Source: UBA6821 sp044236545 (GTDB lineage: Bacteria; Verrucomicrobiota; Verrucomicrobiia; Chthoniobacterales; UBA6821). Taken from it: a stretch of 20,571 nucleotides of DNA. The translations under genes and the position numbers were made by a program. The DNA lies in NCBI GenBank assembly GCA_044236545.1, contig JBIIGI010000046.1, forward strand, positions 1 to 20,571. The letters run 5' to 3'. The notes beneath the pieces are model-generated. The model did no database searches. It was not told where the DNA came from and saw nothing but the letters and a program-made list of their open reading frames with translations. Of the stretch, positions 7,033 to 14,473 are shown one piece after another; position 1 is the stretch's first letter; each line of letters begins with the position of its first letter.

Positions 7033-7674
7033 ATGGCAACAAGCGGCCGGTTCATCACATTCGAAGGTTCCGAAGGGTGCGGCAAGTCGACCCAGATCCG
7101 CCGCATCGCGGAGCGTCTCGGCGCGGCAGGGCGCGAGGTGATCACGCTTCGCGAACCCGGCGGAACGCCGGTCGGCGAATCAATCCGCCAACTGCTCCAG
7201 CACGACGAGGGGGCCGCGGCCATGACGCCGGAAGCGGAATTGATGCTCTTTGCCGCCAGTCGTGCGCAACTCGTGCGTGAGGTGATCCGTCCCGCGCTTG
7301 ACCGCGGTGCTGTCGTTCTTTGCGACAGGTTTCTCGACTCCACGACCGTCTATCAGGGGGTGGCCCGCGCGCTCGACCGCTCGGAGGTGGAGGTGATCAA
7401 TGCCTTTGCTGTCGGGGAGACCCTGCCCTCCCTCACACTCCTTCTGGATCTGGATGCTCGGGAGGGGAGGCGGCGCGCGGCCGGACGGAACGGGCCCGCC
7501 GACCGCATGGAGCAGGAGGAGGACGGATTTTACGAGGCGGTGCGCCGCGGCTATCTCGATTTGGCGCATGCCGATCCGGAACGCTTCGTCATCATTGACG
7601 CCTCGGCTCCGGAGGAGGTCGTCGAGGCCTCGATCCAGGAGGCAATCAGGAAAAAATGTCATGGCCTTTTCTAG
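7033..7674 (+). CDS. tmk: Thymidylate kinase
   Basis: A 213-residue dTMP kinase that phosphorylates dTMP to dTDP with ATP, an essential step in dTTP supply in the cytoplasm. P-loop: EGSEGCGKST at residues 11-20. The dTMP-binding DR-x-x-S/T motif is DRFLDSTTVYQG (98-109). Next comes LLLDLDAREGRRRA (137-149), then the Arg-rich LID segment (about 143-170). Catalytic Arg residues in the LID rather than the P-loop fit the E. coli type. The length is standard. It heads the plus-strand chain, and its last 14 bases overlap holB. In several bacteria tmk is followed by holB, so the pairing is familiar. Confidence 0.97.
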   Translation: MATSGRFITFEGSEGCGKSTQIRRIAERLGAAGREVITLREPGGTPVGESIRQLLQHDEGAAAMTPEAELMLFAASRAQLVREVIRPALDRGAVVLCDRFLDSTTVYQGVARALDRSEVEVINAFAVGETLPSLTLLLDLDAREGRRRAAGRNGPADRMEQEEDGFYEAVRRGYLDLAHADPERFVIIDASAPEEVVEASIQEAIRKKCHGLF

Positions 7675-8602
7675 GGAGGAAGCACTGCGCCTGCTGGGGA
7701 AGTCCCTCGAGGAGGGAAGGCTTGGACACGCCTATCTCGTCTCCGGTCCCGCCGGTTCGGGGGTGGAGGAACTGGCCCGGGAACTGGCCGGGATTTTTCT
7801 GGAATGCGATGCGCTCCACGTCGGGCGGGAACCCGACTTCCACGCCATCGAACCCGGTTCCAAATCCCGCCGCCTGCTCATTGAACAGATCCGCGATCTG
7901 GAAGGGGCCCTGCACCGCACTCCGGAAAAGGGGTCCCGGAAGGTGGCCCTCATCCGCGATGCCGACCGCCTGATGCCCCAGGCCGCGAACGCCTTTCTGA
8001 AAACCCTCGAGGAGCCGCCGGCCGGATCGCTCCTGCTTCTGACCACGGAACTCCCCGAGGCGCTGCTCGAGACGATCCGATCTCGCTGCATCCCGGTGGT
8101 GCTTCACACGGCCACCCGCCCTCCCGCATCCGACCGGGAGGAGCGTCTGGCCGTCGCGATGAAAGAGTTTTTCACACAGGGCGGGCGCGCCGACGCCACG
8201 GCCGCCTTCGGCCTGACTAGGGTCTTCAGGGACCTGATGGAGGAGGCCAGAGAGGAGGCCGTGGAGCGGACCAAGGAGGAGCTTGCCGCCGAGAAGTCGC
8301 ATTTTGGAAAAACCACGGAGGGGGATTGGGATTCGCGCGAGGATGCGCTTAAGGCGAGTGCCGAGGCGGAGGCGCTCCAGGAGCGTTCCCGGTTGCTCGG
8401 CGTTGTGGCCGATGCATTCGGTTCGCCGCTGCGCTCCCTTCATGAGCAGGAGGGGATCCCCGATGCCGCCGGGTCCCGCCGCCTGCTCCGATGCCTCGAG
8501 GCCGTGGAGAGGCTCCGTTCATCGCTCGAGCGGGGCATCCAGGAAGCGCTGGCGCTGGAAGCGGGTTTTCTGGAAATCATGATCGCCTCGCGTCAAGAAT
8601 AA
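7661..8602 (+). CDS. holB: DNA polymerase III delta-prime-like clamp-loader subunit
   Basis: A 313-residue AAA+ clamp-loader subunit that helps load the sliding clamp during replication. The start LRLLGKSLEEGRLGHAYLVS (residues 9-28) is typical of the family. The degenerate P-loop GPAGSGVEELA (29-39) has no Lys, which suggests no ATP binding, as in E. coli delta-prime. ALIRDADRLMPQAANAFLKT (96-115) is the Walker B/sensor region, and SRC (141-143) is the conserved arginine-finger motif. The usual zinc-binding cysteine cluster is missing; only one Cys (C49) remains there. Residues about 220-265 are rich in Glu/Lys/Ala and probably helical. The ATG at 7661 is chosen because the frame upstream of it only shadows tmk. 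The gene overlaps tmk by 14 bp and ends 4 bp before proB. Confidence 0.88.
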   Translation: MAFSREEALRLLGKSLEEGRLGHAYLVSGPAGSGVEELARELAGIFLECDALHVGREPDFHAIEPGSKSRRLLIEQIRDLEGALHRTPEKGSRKVALIRDADRLMPQAANAFLKTLEEPPAGSLLLLTTELPEALLETIRSRCIPVVLHTATRPPASDREERLAVAMKEFFTQGGRADATAAFGLTRVFRDLMEEAREEAVERTKEELAAEKSHFGKTTEGDWDSREDALKASAEAEALQERSRLLGVVADAFGSPLRSLHEQEGIPDAAGSRRLLRCLEAVERLRSSLERGIQEALALEAGFLEIMIASRQE

Positions 8603-8606
8603 CCCC

Positions 8607-9398
8607 ATGAAGAAGCGTCCCGTCGTCCTGAAGTTCGGCACCGGCATCCTGGCCCGCGAGGGGGGATGCGCCCTTGATGAATCCCAGTTCCGAAGGCTCT
8701 CCTCGGAGATCGCCTCGGTCGTCGCCTCGGGGATTCCCTGCATCGTCGTCTCCAGCGCGGCCGTGGCCGCCGGGGTCGATGCCCTGAAGTTGGCAAAGCG
8801 TCCCGCCGATCTTGCCGGAAAGCAGGCCTGCGCCGCCGTCGGTCAACCGGCCCTGATGGGAGCCTACATGCGTCATCTGGCGAGGCACGGACTGCGTCCC
8901 GCGCAGCTTCTGCTCACCCACGACGATATTTTCGACGCGGGGCGTCGCCGCAATGCCAGCGTTACCCTGGAAAAACTTCTCACCTCGCCCGGAGTCGTTC
9001 CGATCATCAACGAGAACGACTCGGTCGCCGTGGAGGAACTCCGCTTCGGTGACAACGACCGGCTCTCGGCCGAGGTCGCCCAGTTGGTCAAGGCACGACT
9101 GCTGATCCTGCTGACAAGCGCCGACGGTCTCCTGGCGATCCCTGAAAAACCATCCGCCAAGCCGGTCCGTATCCCGGTGGTGACCAACCTCAAGGAGGCC
9201 TTCCGTCATGTCACACCCGAGAAGGGGGAGCACTCCACCGGAGGGATGATCGCGAAGCTTCAGGCGGTGCAATCGGCCGTCGCCGCGGGTGTCGAGACGG
9301 TCATCGCCCATGGCAGGAAGAAGGGTCAGATCGCGGGAGCGATCGCCGGAAACGATGTGGGCACGCGTTTTCCCGCGCGCCGACGCACCAAGAAATGA
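8607..9398 (+). CDS. proB: Glutamate 5-kinase, short form without PUA domain
   Basis: A 263-residue amino acid kinase that catalyses ATP-dependent phosphorylation of L-glutamate, the first step of proline synthesis. Motifs: VLKFGTG (7-13), SSAAVAAG (49-56, usually SSGAVAAG), INENDSV (134-140), FGDNDRLSA (147-155) and STGGM (210-214). The protein ends just after the kinase fold, so the C-terminal PUA domain (about 100 residues) found in E. coli ProB is absent. Kinase-only glutamate kinases are known in other bacteria. No proA lies in the window. The start is 4 bp after the holB stop with no Shine-Dalgarno, and the stop overlaps the next gene in an ATGA. Expression therefore probably depends on coupling. 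Confidence 0.93.
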   Translation: MKKRPVVLKFGTGILAREGGCALDESQFRRLSSEIASVVASGIPCIVVSSAAVAAGVDALKLAKRPADLAGKQACAAVGQPALMGAYMRHLARHGLRPAQLLLTHDDIFDAGRRRNASVTLEKLLTSPGVVPIINENDSVAVEELRFGDNDRLSAEVAQLVKARLLILLTSADGLLAIPEKPSAKPVRIPVVTNLKEAFRHVTPEKGEHSTGGMIAKLQAVQSAVAAGVETVIAHGRKKGQIAGAIAGNDVGTRFPARRRTKK

Positions 9399-10270
9399 AC
9401 ACGCCGCTCCAAGCTTCCGCACGGATCCTCGCGATCGCGGGGAACACCTTCACCGAACTGGTGAGGCAGAAGGTCTTCTACTTCCTGCTTCTTTTCGCGC
9501 TGATCATGATCGGCAACTCCGCCTTCCTGGCGAAATTCTCCTTTCAGGAGGAATTCCAGATGCTCAAGGACGTGGCCCTCGGCGCGATGTCGGTTTTCCT
9601 GAGCCTGCTGGCGATCCTCGCCACGGCGATGCTCCTGCCTCGCGACATTGAGGACCGGACGATCTTCACGATCCTCTCCAAGCCGGTTCCCCGCCACGAA
9701 TACCTCCTCGGCAAACTCCTGGGCGTTTTCTACCTGCTCACCCTCTCCACGCTCGTCATGGGATTTCTCTTCATCGGGGTTCTCCTGCTGCGCGAGCAGG
9801 CGGCGCTGATGGAGACGCGGAGCTCGCTTTCCGGCTCTCCGCAGGAGTTGGCCGCAGCACTTGCCGGGATCCGGAAGGGTGCCTTCGGATGGGATCTCAT
9901 CCCGGCGATGGCGATCCTGCTGGTGAAGGCCGCGCTCCTTTCATCGCTGACCCTGCTGATCTCCACGTTCGCCACCTCGGGCATTTTTGCCATTCTCGTG
10001 GCGGCCTCCGCCTACTTCATCGGTCATCTTCAGGTGACCGCCCGGGAATACTGGCTCTCCGGAATCGGCGTTCACTGGTGGACACGCCTCTTCACCGCGC
10101 TGATCGCCCTGATTTTCCCGGACCTTCAAGCATTCAACCTGACGGATGACATCGTCGCGGGAACCGCCCTCCCGATGGGGATCTTCTGGCAGACGGTCGC
10201 GCTCGGCGGGGTCTACGTCCTGGTCTACTACGCGGTCGCCTGCTTCCTTTTCCAGAACAGGGAGCTCTGA
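9395..10270 (+). CDS. ABC-2 type transporter permease subunit
   Basis: A 291-residue integral membrane protein with about six membrane segments, near residues 28-45, 61-81, 109-132, 166-187, 190-208 and 263-285. After the second helix lies IEDRTIFTILSKPVPRHEYL (about 87-106), the cytoplasmic coupling element typical of ABC-2/NatB-like permeases. No ATP-binding subunit lies nearby in the window, so its partner must be encoded elsewhere. The substrate cannot be read from the sequence. The ATG overlaps the proB stop (ATGA at 9395-9398). The next gene, a TPR-like protein, starts 10 bp after its stop. The family call is firm; the transport role is not specified. Confidence 0.85.
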   Translation: MNTPLQASARILAIAGNTFTELVRQKVFYFLLLFALIMIGNSAFLAKFSFQEEFQMLKDVALGAMSVFLSLLAILATAMLLPRDIEDRTIFTILSKPVPRHEYLLGKLLGVFYLLTLSTLVMGFLFIGVLLLREQAALMETRSSLSGSPQELAAALAGIRKGAFGWDLIPAMAILLVKAALLSSLTLLISTFATSGIFAILVAASAYFIGHLQVTAREYWLSGIGVHWWTRLFTALIALIFPDLQAFNLTDDIVAGTALPMGIFWQTVALGGVYVLVYYAVACFLFQNREL

Positions 10271-10280
10271 TCCCGAGTCC

Positions 10281-11099
10281 ATGCAGGCAGGAACACCCAT
10301 TCTCCGCAGTCTGATCGCCCTGCTGATGATCTCCGCAGTCGGGGGTGTGATCCTCCCGTGGCAGTCCGAGTTGCAGCGGGTGGAGCGGGCGGCTCGATTC
10401 CGGACCATTCCGCTCAACCTCACGCTCCGCGAGCAGATCGGCCAATCGGGATTCCTTGCCGCGCTCAGCGGCTTCCGTTCACCGTTGGCCGCGTTTCTCT
10501 GGATCGAGGCCCACACCGCCTGGGAGAAGACGGAATGGGGCCGCATGGCGGGCCTCTTCGACACGGTGACGGCATTGCAGCCGCACACGCTCCTCTACTG
10601 GGACATCGCCGCCTGGCACATGGCTTGGAATGCGAGCGCCGCGGCCATGCAGGACCGAAACCAGCAGAGCGAGGCGCTCCGGGAACGGGCGCGCAGGCAG
10701 TATATCGCCCTTGGCCGCGATTTTCTGGAACGGGGAATCCGGAACAACCCGGACGAGTACCTCCTTTATGAACGTCTCGGGATTCTGCTGCGGGACAAGG
10801 TTGAGGATCACGGGGCCGCTTCCGATGCCTTTGCCAAGGCGGCTTCGCTCCCGGATTCGCCCGCCTACATCAAACGGTTTGCGGCGTACGAGTCGGCCAA
10901 GGCACCCGGCCGCGAGCAGGAAGCCTACGACCGCCTTCTCTCCCTCTACAACGAAGGGGACAAGCAGCGCGCCCCCACGCTCTTGGCAATGCTCCGGAAA
11001 CTGGAGCAAAAGCTGAACATTCCCGAGGGGCGGCGCATTGCGGATCCCGATTCAGGTTCCTCTTCGCCCCCGACTCCCCCTCCCCGCTCCCCACGCTGA
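10281..11099 (+). CDS. Membrane-anchored TPR-like repeat protein
   Basis: A 272-residue protein with one N-terminal hydrophobic helix (about residues 8-26), a signal anchor or uncleaved signal. The segment GFRSPLAAFLWIEAHTAWEK (64-83), then LFDTVTALQPHTLLYWDIAA (92-111) and AWHMAWNAS, resembles a widespread family that pairs an R-x-x-x-A-x-x-L-W helix with tetratricopeptide-like helices. Further helical pairs run to about 248 (for example RGIRNNPDEYLLYERLGILL at 151-170). The tail at 255-272 is Ser/Pro-rich and probably disordered. The open frame reaches further upstream, but only inside the permease gene. The ATG at 10281 gives a clean signal-anchor start. It is linked to the upstream permease and overlaps the next gene in a TGATG. 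The function is unknown; a scaffold for the permease is a guess from context. Confidence 0.7.
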   Translation: MQAGTPILRSLIALLMISAVGGVILPWQSELQRVERAARFRTIPLNLTLREQIGQSGFLAALSGFRSPLAAFLWIEAHTAWEKTEWGRMAGLFDTVTALQPHTLLYWDIAAWHMAWNASAAAMQDRNQQSEALRERARRQYIALGRDFLERGIRNNPDEYLLYERLGILLRDKVEDHGAASDAFAKAASLPDSPAYIKRFAAYESAKAPGREQEAYDRLLSLYNEGDKQRAPTLLAMLRKLEQKLNIPEGRRIADPDSGSSSPPTPPPRSPR

Positions 11100-11818
11100 T
11101 GCGCTGCGCCATCCTGGGGGACATTCATGGCAATCTGCAGGCTCTTGAAGCCGTTCTAGCCGATGCCCGCGGGTATGGCTGCGAAGAGTTCCACTGCCTG
11201 GGCGACGTGGTCGGATACAACGCCAATCCCTCCGAATGCATCGAGATCGTCCGATCCCTCCCGGGAGCCTGCGTTCTTGGAAACCATGACGCGGCGGCCG
11301 CCTCCGGGAGTTCTCTCGATGGATTCAGCGCGAATGCCGCCGCCTCGCTGCACTGGACGCGCGAGCGTCTCGATGCCTCCCAGAAAGAATGGCTTGCGGC
11401 TCTGCGCCCCCTGCGACAAATCCGCAGGACCACACTCGTGCACGCCACGCTCGACTCGCCGACCTCATGGGCTTACATCCGCACCCCGCAGGAGGCGGAA
11501 CTTAGCCTCGCATGCCAGAGCACGCCGGTCTGCTTCTTCGGCCACACCCATGTGACGGGAGTCTTCGCGAAAGGGGTGCCGCAGATGCCGTTGATCGACG
11601 CCATGCGGTTGCCCCGTGACATCAAGCTCCTCATTAATGCCGGCTCGGTTGGTCAACCGCGCGACGGTGACTGGCGCGCCGCCTACCTCATCCATGACGA
11701 GGAGAGCGGGGAGCTCTGGCTGCGCCGCATCGAGTACGATGTCCATGCCGCCCGCGCGGCCGTGCTCGAGGCCGGGCTGCCCGAGAGGCTCGCAGACCGC
11801 CTCCTTGACGCATCATGA
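11099..11818 (+). CDS. Calcineurin-like metallophosphoesterase
   Basis: A 239-residue cytoplasmic metallophosphoesterase with a complete two-metal active site: GDIHGN (residues 7-12), GDVVGYNANP (35-44), GNHD (61-64), H115 in LVHATLD and GHTHV (148-152). The tail motif NAGSVGQPRDGD (180-191) is typical of the single-domain YfcE-like group that hydrolyses small phosphodiesters or phosphomonoesters. The substrate cannot be deduced. The start overlaps the previous stop (TGATG at 11097-11101) and the stop overlaps the next start (ATGA). It is thus fixed in a chain with a membrane protein upstream and a surface glycan transferase downstream. Confidence 0.88.
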   Translation: MRCAILGDIHGNLQALEAVLADARGYGCEEFHCLGDVVGYNANPSECIEIVRSLPGACVLGNHDAAAASGSSLDGFSANAAASLHWTRERLDASQKEWLAALRPLRQIRRTTLVHATLDSPTSWAYIRTPQEAELSLACQSTPVCFFGHTHVTGVFAKGVPQMPLIDAMRLPRDIKLLINAGSVGQPRDGDWRAAYLIHDEESGELWLRRIEYDVHAARAAVLEAGLPERLADRLLDAS

Positions 11819-12816
11819 CGGCCCCGCGACGCATCCTGCTGGTGAAGCCGAGTTCGCTCGGCGATGTCATCCACGCCCTGCCCGTGGTCTCCGCGCTTCA
11901 CGCCCGCTGGCCGGAGGCCGAACTGCGATGGCTCATTCACCCCGCCTGGCGATCCCTGGTGGAGGGGCATCCCGGCGTCTCGGGCACCATCCTTTTTCCG
12001 CGCGACAAGTTCCGCGGGCCCTCCGGATGGGTCCGCTCCATGGCCTGGATGGGCGTTCTTCGTGATTGGAAACCCGACCTTGCCATCGACCTGCAGGGAC
12101 TTTTCCGCAGCGCCCTCTTTGCGCGCATCTCCGGGGCGGGCCGGGTGGTCGGTCTCTCGGATGCACGCGAAGGGGCCTGCCTGCTGCATGGGGAACGCGC
12201 CCGTGTGAACATCAACGAGCACGCCGTAAAGCGCTGTCTCGCCGTCCTCGATGTGCTTGGAATACCCCGACCCGAGGTGCCCGACTTCGAATTACCGCAA
12301 GGGGAATTGCCGCCGGGATTCGCGACAACGCCGCCATATCTCGTGATTCATCCCTATGCCCGGGGGGAGGGGAAGAACCTGCATGCCGGACACGTCCATG
12401 CATTCCTCCGCGGAGTGGCCGGCATGCGCGTCGTGATCGTGGGGCGCGGTGAGGGGATCCGGGGACTTCCGTCGCATGCCGAGGACTGGAGCAACCGCAC
12501 GGATCTTCCCCAACTCACCGCCATCATGAGGGGAGCCTCCTTTGTCGTGAGCACGGACAGCGGTCCGATGCATCTGGCTGCGGCGCTTCACCCCGGGAGA
12601 ACACTTGCCGTTCATCTCTGGAGTGATCCGCTCAAGGTCGGCCCCTGTTTCCAGGAATCGCTGGTCTGGAAAAACGGACGGGTGGCCCGCGTCGGGTCAC
12701 TCGATGATTCCTGGCGCGCCGAGGGGAGATCCCCGAGCGAAGATGACATGGAGGAAATCGCCCGTTGCGCGGCGGGCCAAGTTCCGGGAGGCGCCCCCGG
12801 GTTTCCCTGCCGATAG
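11815..12816 (+). CDS. Glycosyltransferase family 9, heptosyltransferase-like
   Basis: A 333-residue GT9 enzyme of the kind that adds heptose or another sugar from a nucleotide donor to the lipopolysaccharide core at the cytoplasmic membrane face. The N-terminus RRILLVKPSSLGDVIHALP (residues 5-23) contains the family signature and the likely catalytic Asp (D17). DLAIDLQGLFRSAL lies at 88-101. The donor-binding part has GKNLHAG (186-192), VVIVG (206-210) and TDSGPMHLAAA (247-257). The protein most resembles WaaC/RfaC (heptosyltransferase I), but the acceptor and sugar are not proven. It is the last gene of the plus-strand chain and overlaps the phosphoesterase by 4 bp. It is convergent with uvrC across 58 bp. 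Confidence 0.88.
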   Translation: MTAPRRILLVKPSSLGDVIHALPVVSALHARWPEAELRWLIHPAWRSLVEGHPGVSGTILFPRDKFRGPSGWVRSMAWMGVLRDWKPDLAIDLQGLFRSALFARISGAGRVVGLSDAREGACLLHGERARVNINEHAVKRCLAVLDVLGIPRPEVPDFELPQGELPPGFATTPPYLVIHPYARGEGKNLHAGHVHAFLRGVAGMRVVIVGRGEGIRGLPSHAEDWSNRTDLPQLTAIMRGASFVVSTDSGPMHLAAALHPGRTLAVHLWSDPLKVGPCFQESLVWKNGRVARVGSLDDSWRAEGRSPSEDDMEEIARCAAGQVPGGAPGFPCR

Positions 12817-12823
12817 CAGGAAA
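12802..12823. terminator. Stem-loop at the convergent junction of the GT9 gene and uvrC
   Basis: TTTC then CCTGC (12802-12810), loop CGATA, then GCAGG and AAA (12816-12823) make an 8-bp stem with one bulged C. The stem overlaps the stop codon of the glycosyltransferase (TAG at 12814-12816). Neither strand has a strong T-run beyond it. It is the only clear hairpin in this short convergent gap, so it may serve both directions. Confidence 0.3.
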
Positions 12824-12874
12824 GCCGCCGCATCGACACTTCACGATTATCCCCCTTGCCCGGCCTGGAGCGTT

Positions 12875-14455
12875 CTATCCGCGTTTTTCCAGACTGATCG
12901 CGATGCGGGTCGCAAGATCCAAGCTGATCCCCGGCGTCTCCGCCATGGACCCGGGGGGCGTTTTTTTCAGGCGCGCAATGCTGCCGAAGCGGGCAAGGAG
13001 TGCTTTTTTTCGCGCCTGGCTGACTCCAGGAATCCCGTCCAGCAGACTCTCCGAGATGCGGCGGCGCAGGAGGAGTTCGTTGTATCCGTTGGCGACCCGG
13101 TGGGCCTCGTCACGGATCCTCTGGAGAAGTCGCAGTGCGCCGGAGTCCTTGTCGAGGCGCAGCGGCGCCGATTCACCCGGGCGGTAAATCTCCTCGAATT
13201 CCTTCGCGAGCCCGATGACGGGCTGTGAATGGAGGCCGAGCGCCATGAGTTCACGGCAGGCCATGCCAAGCTGACCCTTGCCGCCGTCAACGACGATCAG
13301 GTCGGGGAGGGGGCTTTCCCGTTGGCGAGACCTGGCGTTTCTTGCCAATGCCTCGGCGGGTTCCTCCTGGGATTCGCTCAACTCCGGAGACGCCTTGGCC
13401 GCTTCCTGCAGGAGGCGCTTGTACCGCCGCCGGATGACCTCGGCCATGCTGGCAAAATCATTCTGTCCCGCCGTGGAGGTGATCCGGTACCTGCGGTAGC
13501 TCTCCCGTTCGGGGACGCCGTCACGGAAGCGGACCATGGAGGCGACGATGTGGTTGTCGGAGATGTTCGAGATGTCGAAGCACTCCATGGTGCGCGGCGC
13601 CTTGGGAAGCCCGAGGGCCGCATGCAACTCCGCGACATCTCCCTCGGGATCGATGCTGTTCGGAAGGGACTTGCGGGTGAAGCGACGGACCGGCTTGCTG
13701 GTTTCCCGGAGATTCTTGAGGAGGTTCCGGAGGGAGGCCGCCTTCTCGAAGTCGAGCTTCTCCGCGGCCTTCTCCATTTCCTCTTCAATGGAGGCGGTCA
13801 TCTCCCTGGATTTTCCCTCCAGCACCCCGCACGCCTGCTCGACGCGCTGCCTGTACTCCTCCCGTGAGATGCGGGCAACGCAGGGAGCGGAGCAGTTCTT
13901 GATGACATGGTCCAGGCAGTGCTTGAAGTCCTTCTCCGTGGGCTCGGGCGGTCGGCAGGAACGGAGGCCGAACTGCTTGCGGATGGCCTGAAGGGAGGCA
14001 CGGAGCGCGCCGGCATTGGCAAAGGGGCCGAAGTAGCGCGCCCCGTCCTCGCGGCGCAGGCGGGTAAGTTCGAAGCGTGGTATGGAATCGTTCATCTGGA
14101 CCCGGACGAGAAGGAAGCGTTTGTCATCGCGGAAGCTGATATTGTATTTCGGCCGCCATTCCTTGATGAGTCGCCCCTCGAAGAGGACGGCCTCCGCGTC
14201 GCTTTTGACAAGATGCCACTCGTAATCGGAGGCGCTGTCGATGAGGGCGCGTGTTTTCGGTTCGGCCCTGTTGCGCCGCGAGGGGGTGAAGTAATTGGAG
14301 AGCCTTCTCCGGAGGTCTCGCGCCTTGCCGACATAGATGATCTTCGCGAAACGGTCACGGATGACATAGACGCCCGGACGATGGGGCACCTCGCGCAGTT
14401 TCTTTTGGAGCGCGGCGGCCCTTTGAGGGTGGAGGTTGGCTGCTGTTCCGGACAT
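12875..14455 (-). CDS. uvrC: UvrABC nuclease subunit C, compact form
   Basis: A 526-residue nucleotide-excision repair nuclease that cuts on both sides of a lesion bound by UvrB. The GIY-YIG domain is residues 26-110 (GVY 28-30, YVGKARDL 41-48, catalytic E93 in FEGRLIK). The cysteine set C167, C180, C188, C192 (spacing 12, 7, 3) matches the iron-sulfur ligand pattern known from E. coli UvrC. The UVR motif is about 219-252. The RNase H-like domain has D294 in ECFDISN, D390 in IVVDGGKGQL and H452 in RDEAHRVAN. Helix-hairpin-helix motifs are at about 470-526. Only about 40 residues separate UVR from ECFDIS, where family members usually have well over 100, which explains the short length. The start is set at the ATG at 14455; a GTG six codons upstream is also possible. 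Confidence 0.94.
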   Translation of the reverse strand: MSGTAANLHPQRAAALQKKLREVPHRPGVYVIRDRFAKIIYVGKARDLRRRLSNYFTPSRRNRAEPKTRALIDSASDYEWHLVKSDAEAVLFEGRLIKEWRPKYNISFRDDKRFLLVRVQMNDSIPRFELTRLRREDGARYFGPFANAGALRASLQAIRKQFGLRSCRPPEPTEKDFKHCLDHVIKNCSAPCVARISREEYRQRVEQACGVLEGKSREMTASIEEEMEKAAEKLDFEKAASLRNLLKNLRETSKPVRRFTRKSLPNSIDPEGDVAELHAALGLPKAPRTMECFDISNISDNHIVASMVRFRDGVPERESYRRYRITSTAGQNDFASMAEVIRRRYKRLLQEAAKASPELSESQEEPAEALARNARSRQRESPLPDLIVVDGGKGQLGMACRELMALGLHSQPVIGLAKEFEEIYRPGESAPLRLDKDSGALRLLQRIRDEAHRVANGYNELLLRRRISESLLDGIPGVSQARKKALLARFGSIARLKKTPPGSMAETPGISLDLATRIAISLEKRG

Positions 14456-14473
14456 GTGCCGCCACCCTAGCAC

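Noticed and set aside
7400..7660. 87-codon upstream extension of holB inside tmk
   Set aside because: This stretch is Arg/Ser-rich shadow of tmk. The delta-prime family begins at the internal ATG at 7661.
10146..10280. 45-codon upstream extension of the TPR-like gene
   Set aside because: It lies fully within the permease gene, and the signal anchor starts naturally at the ATG at 10281.
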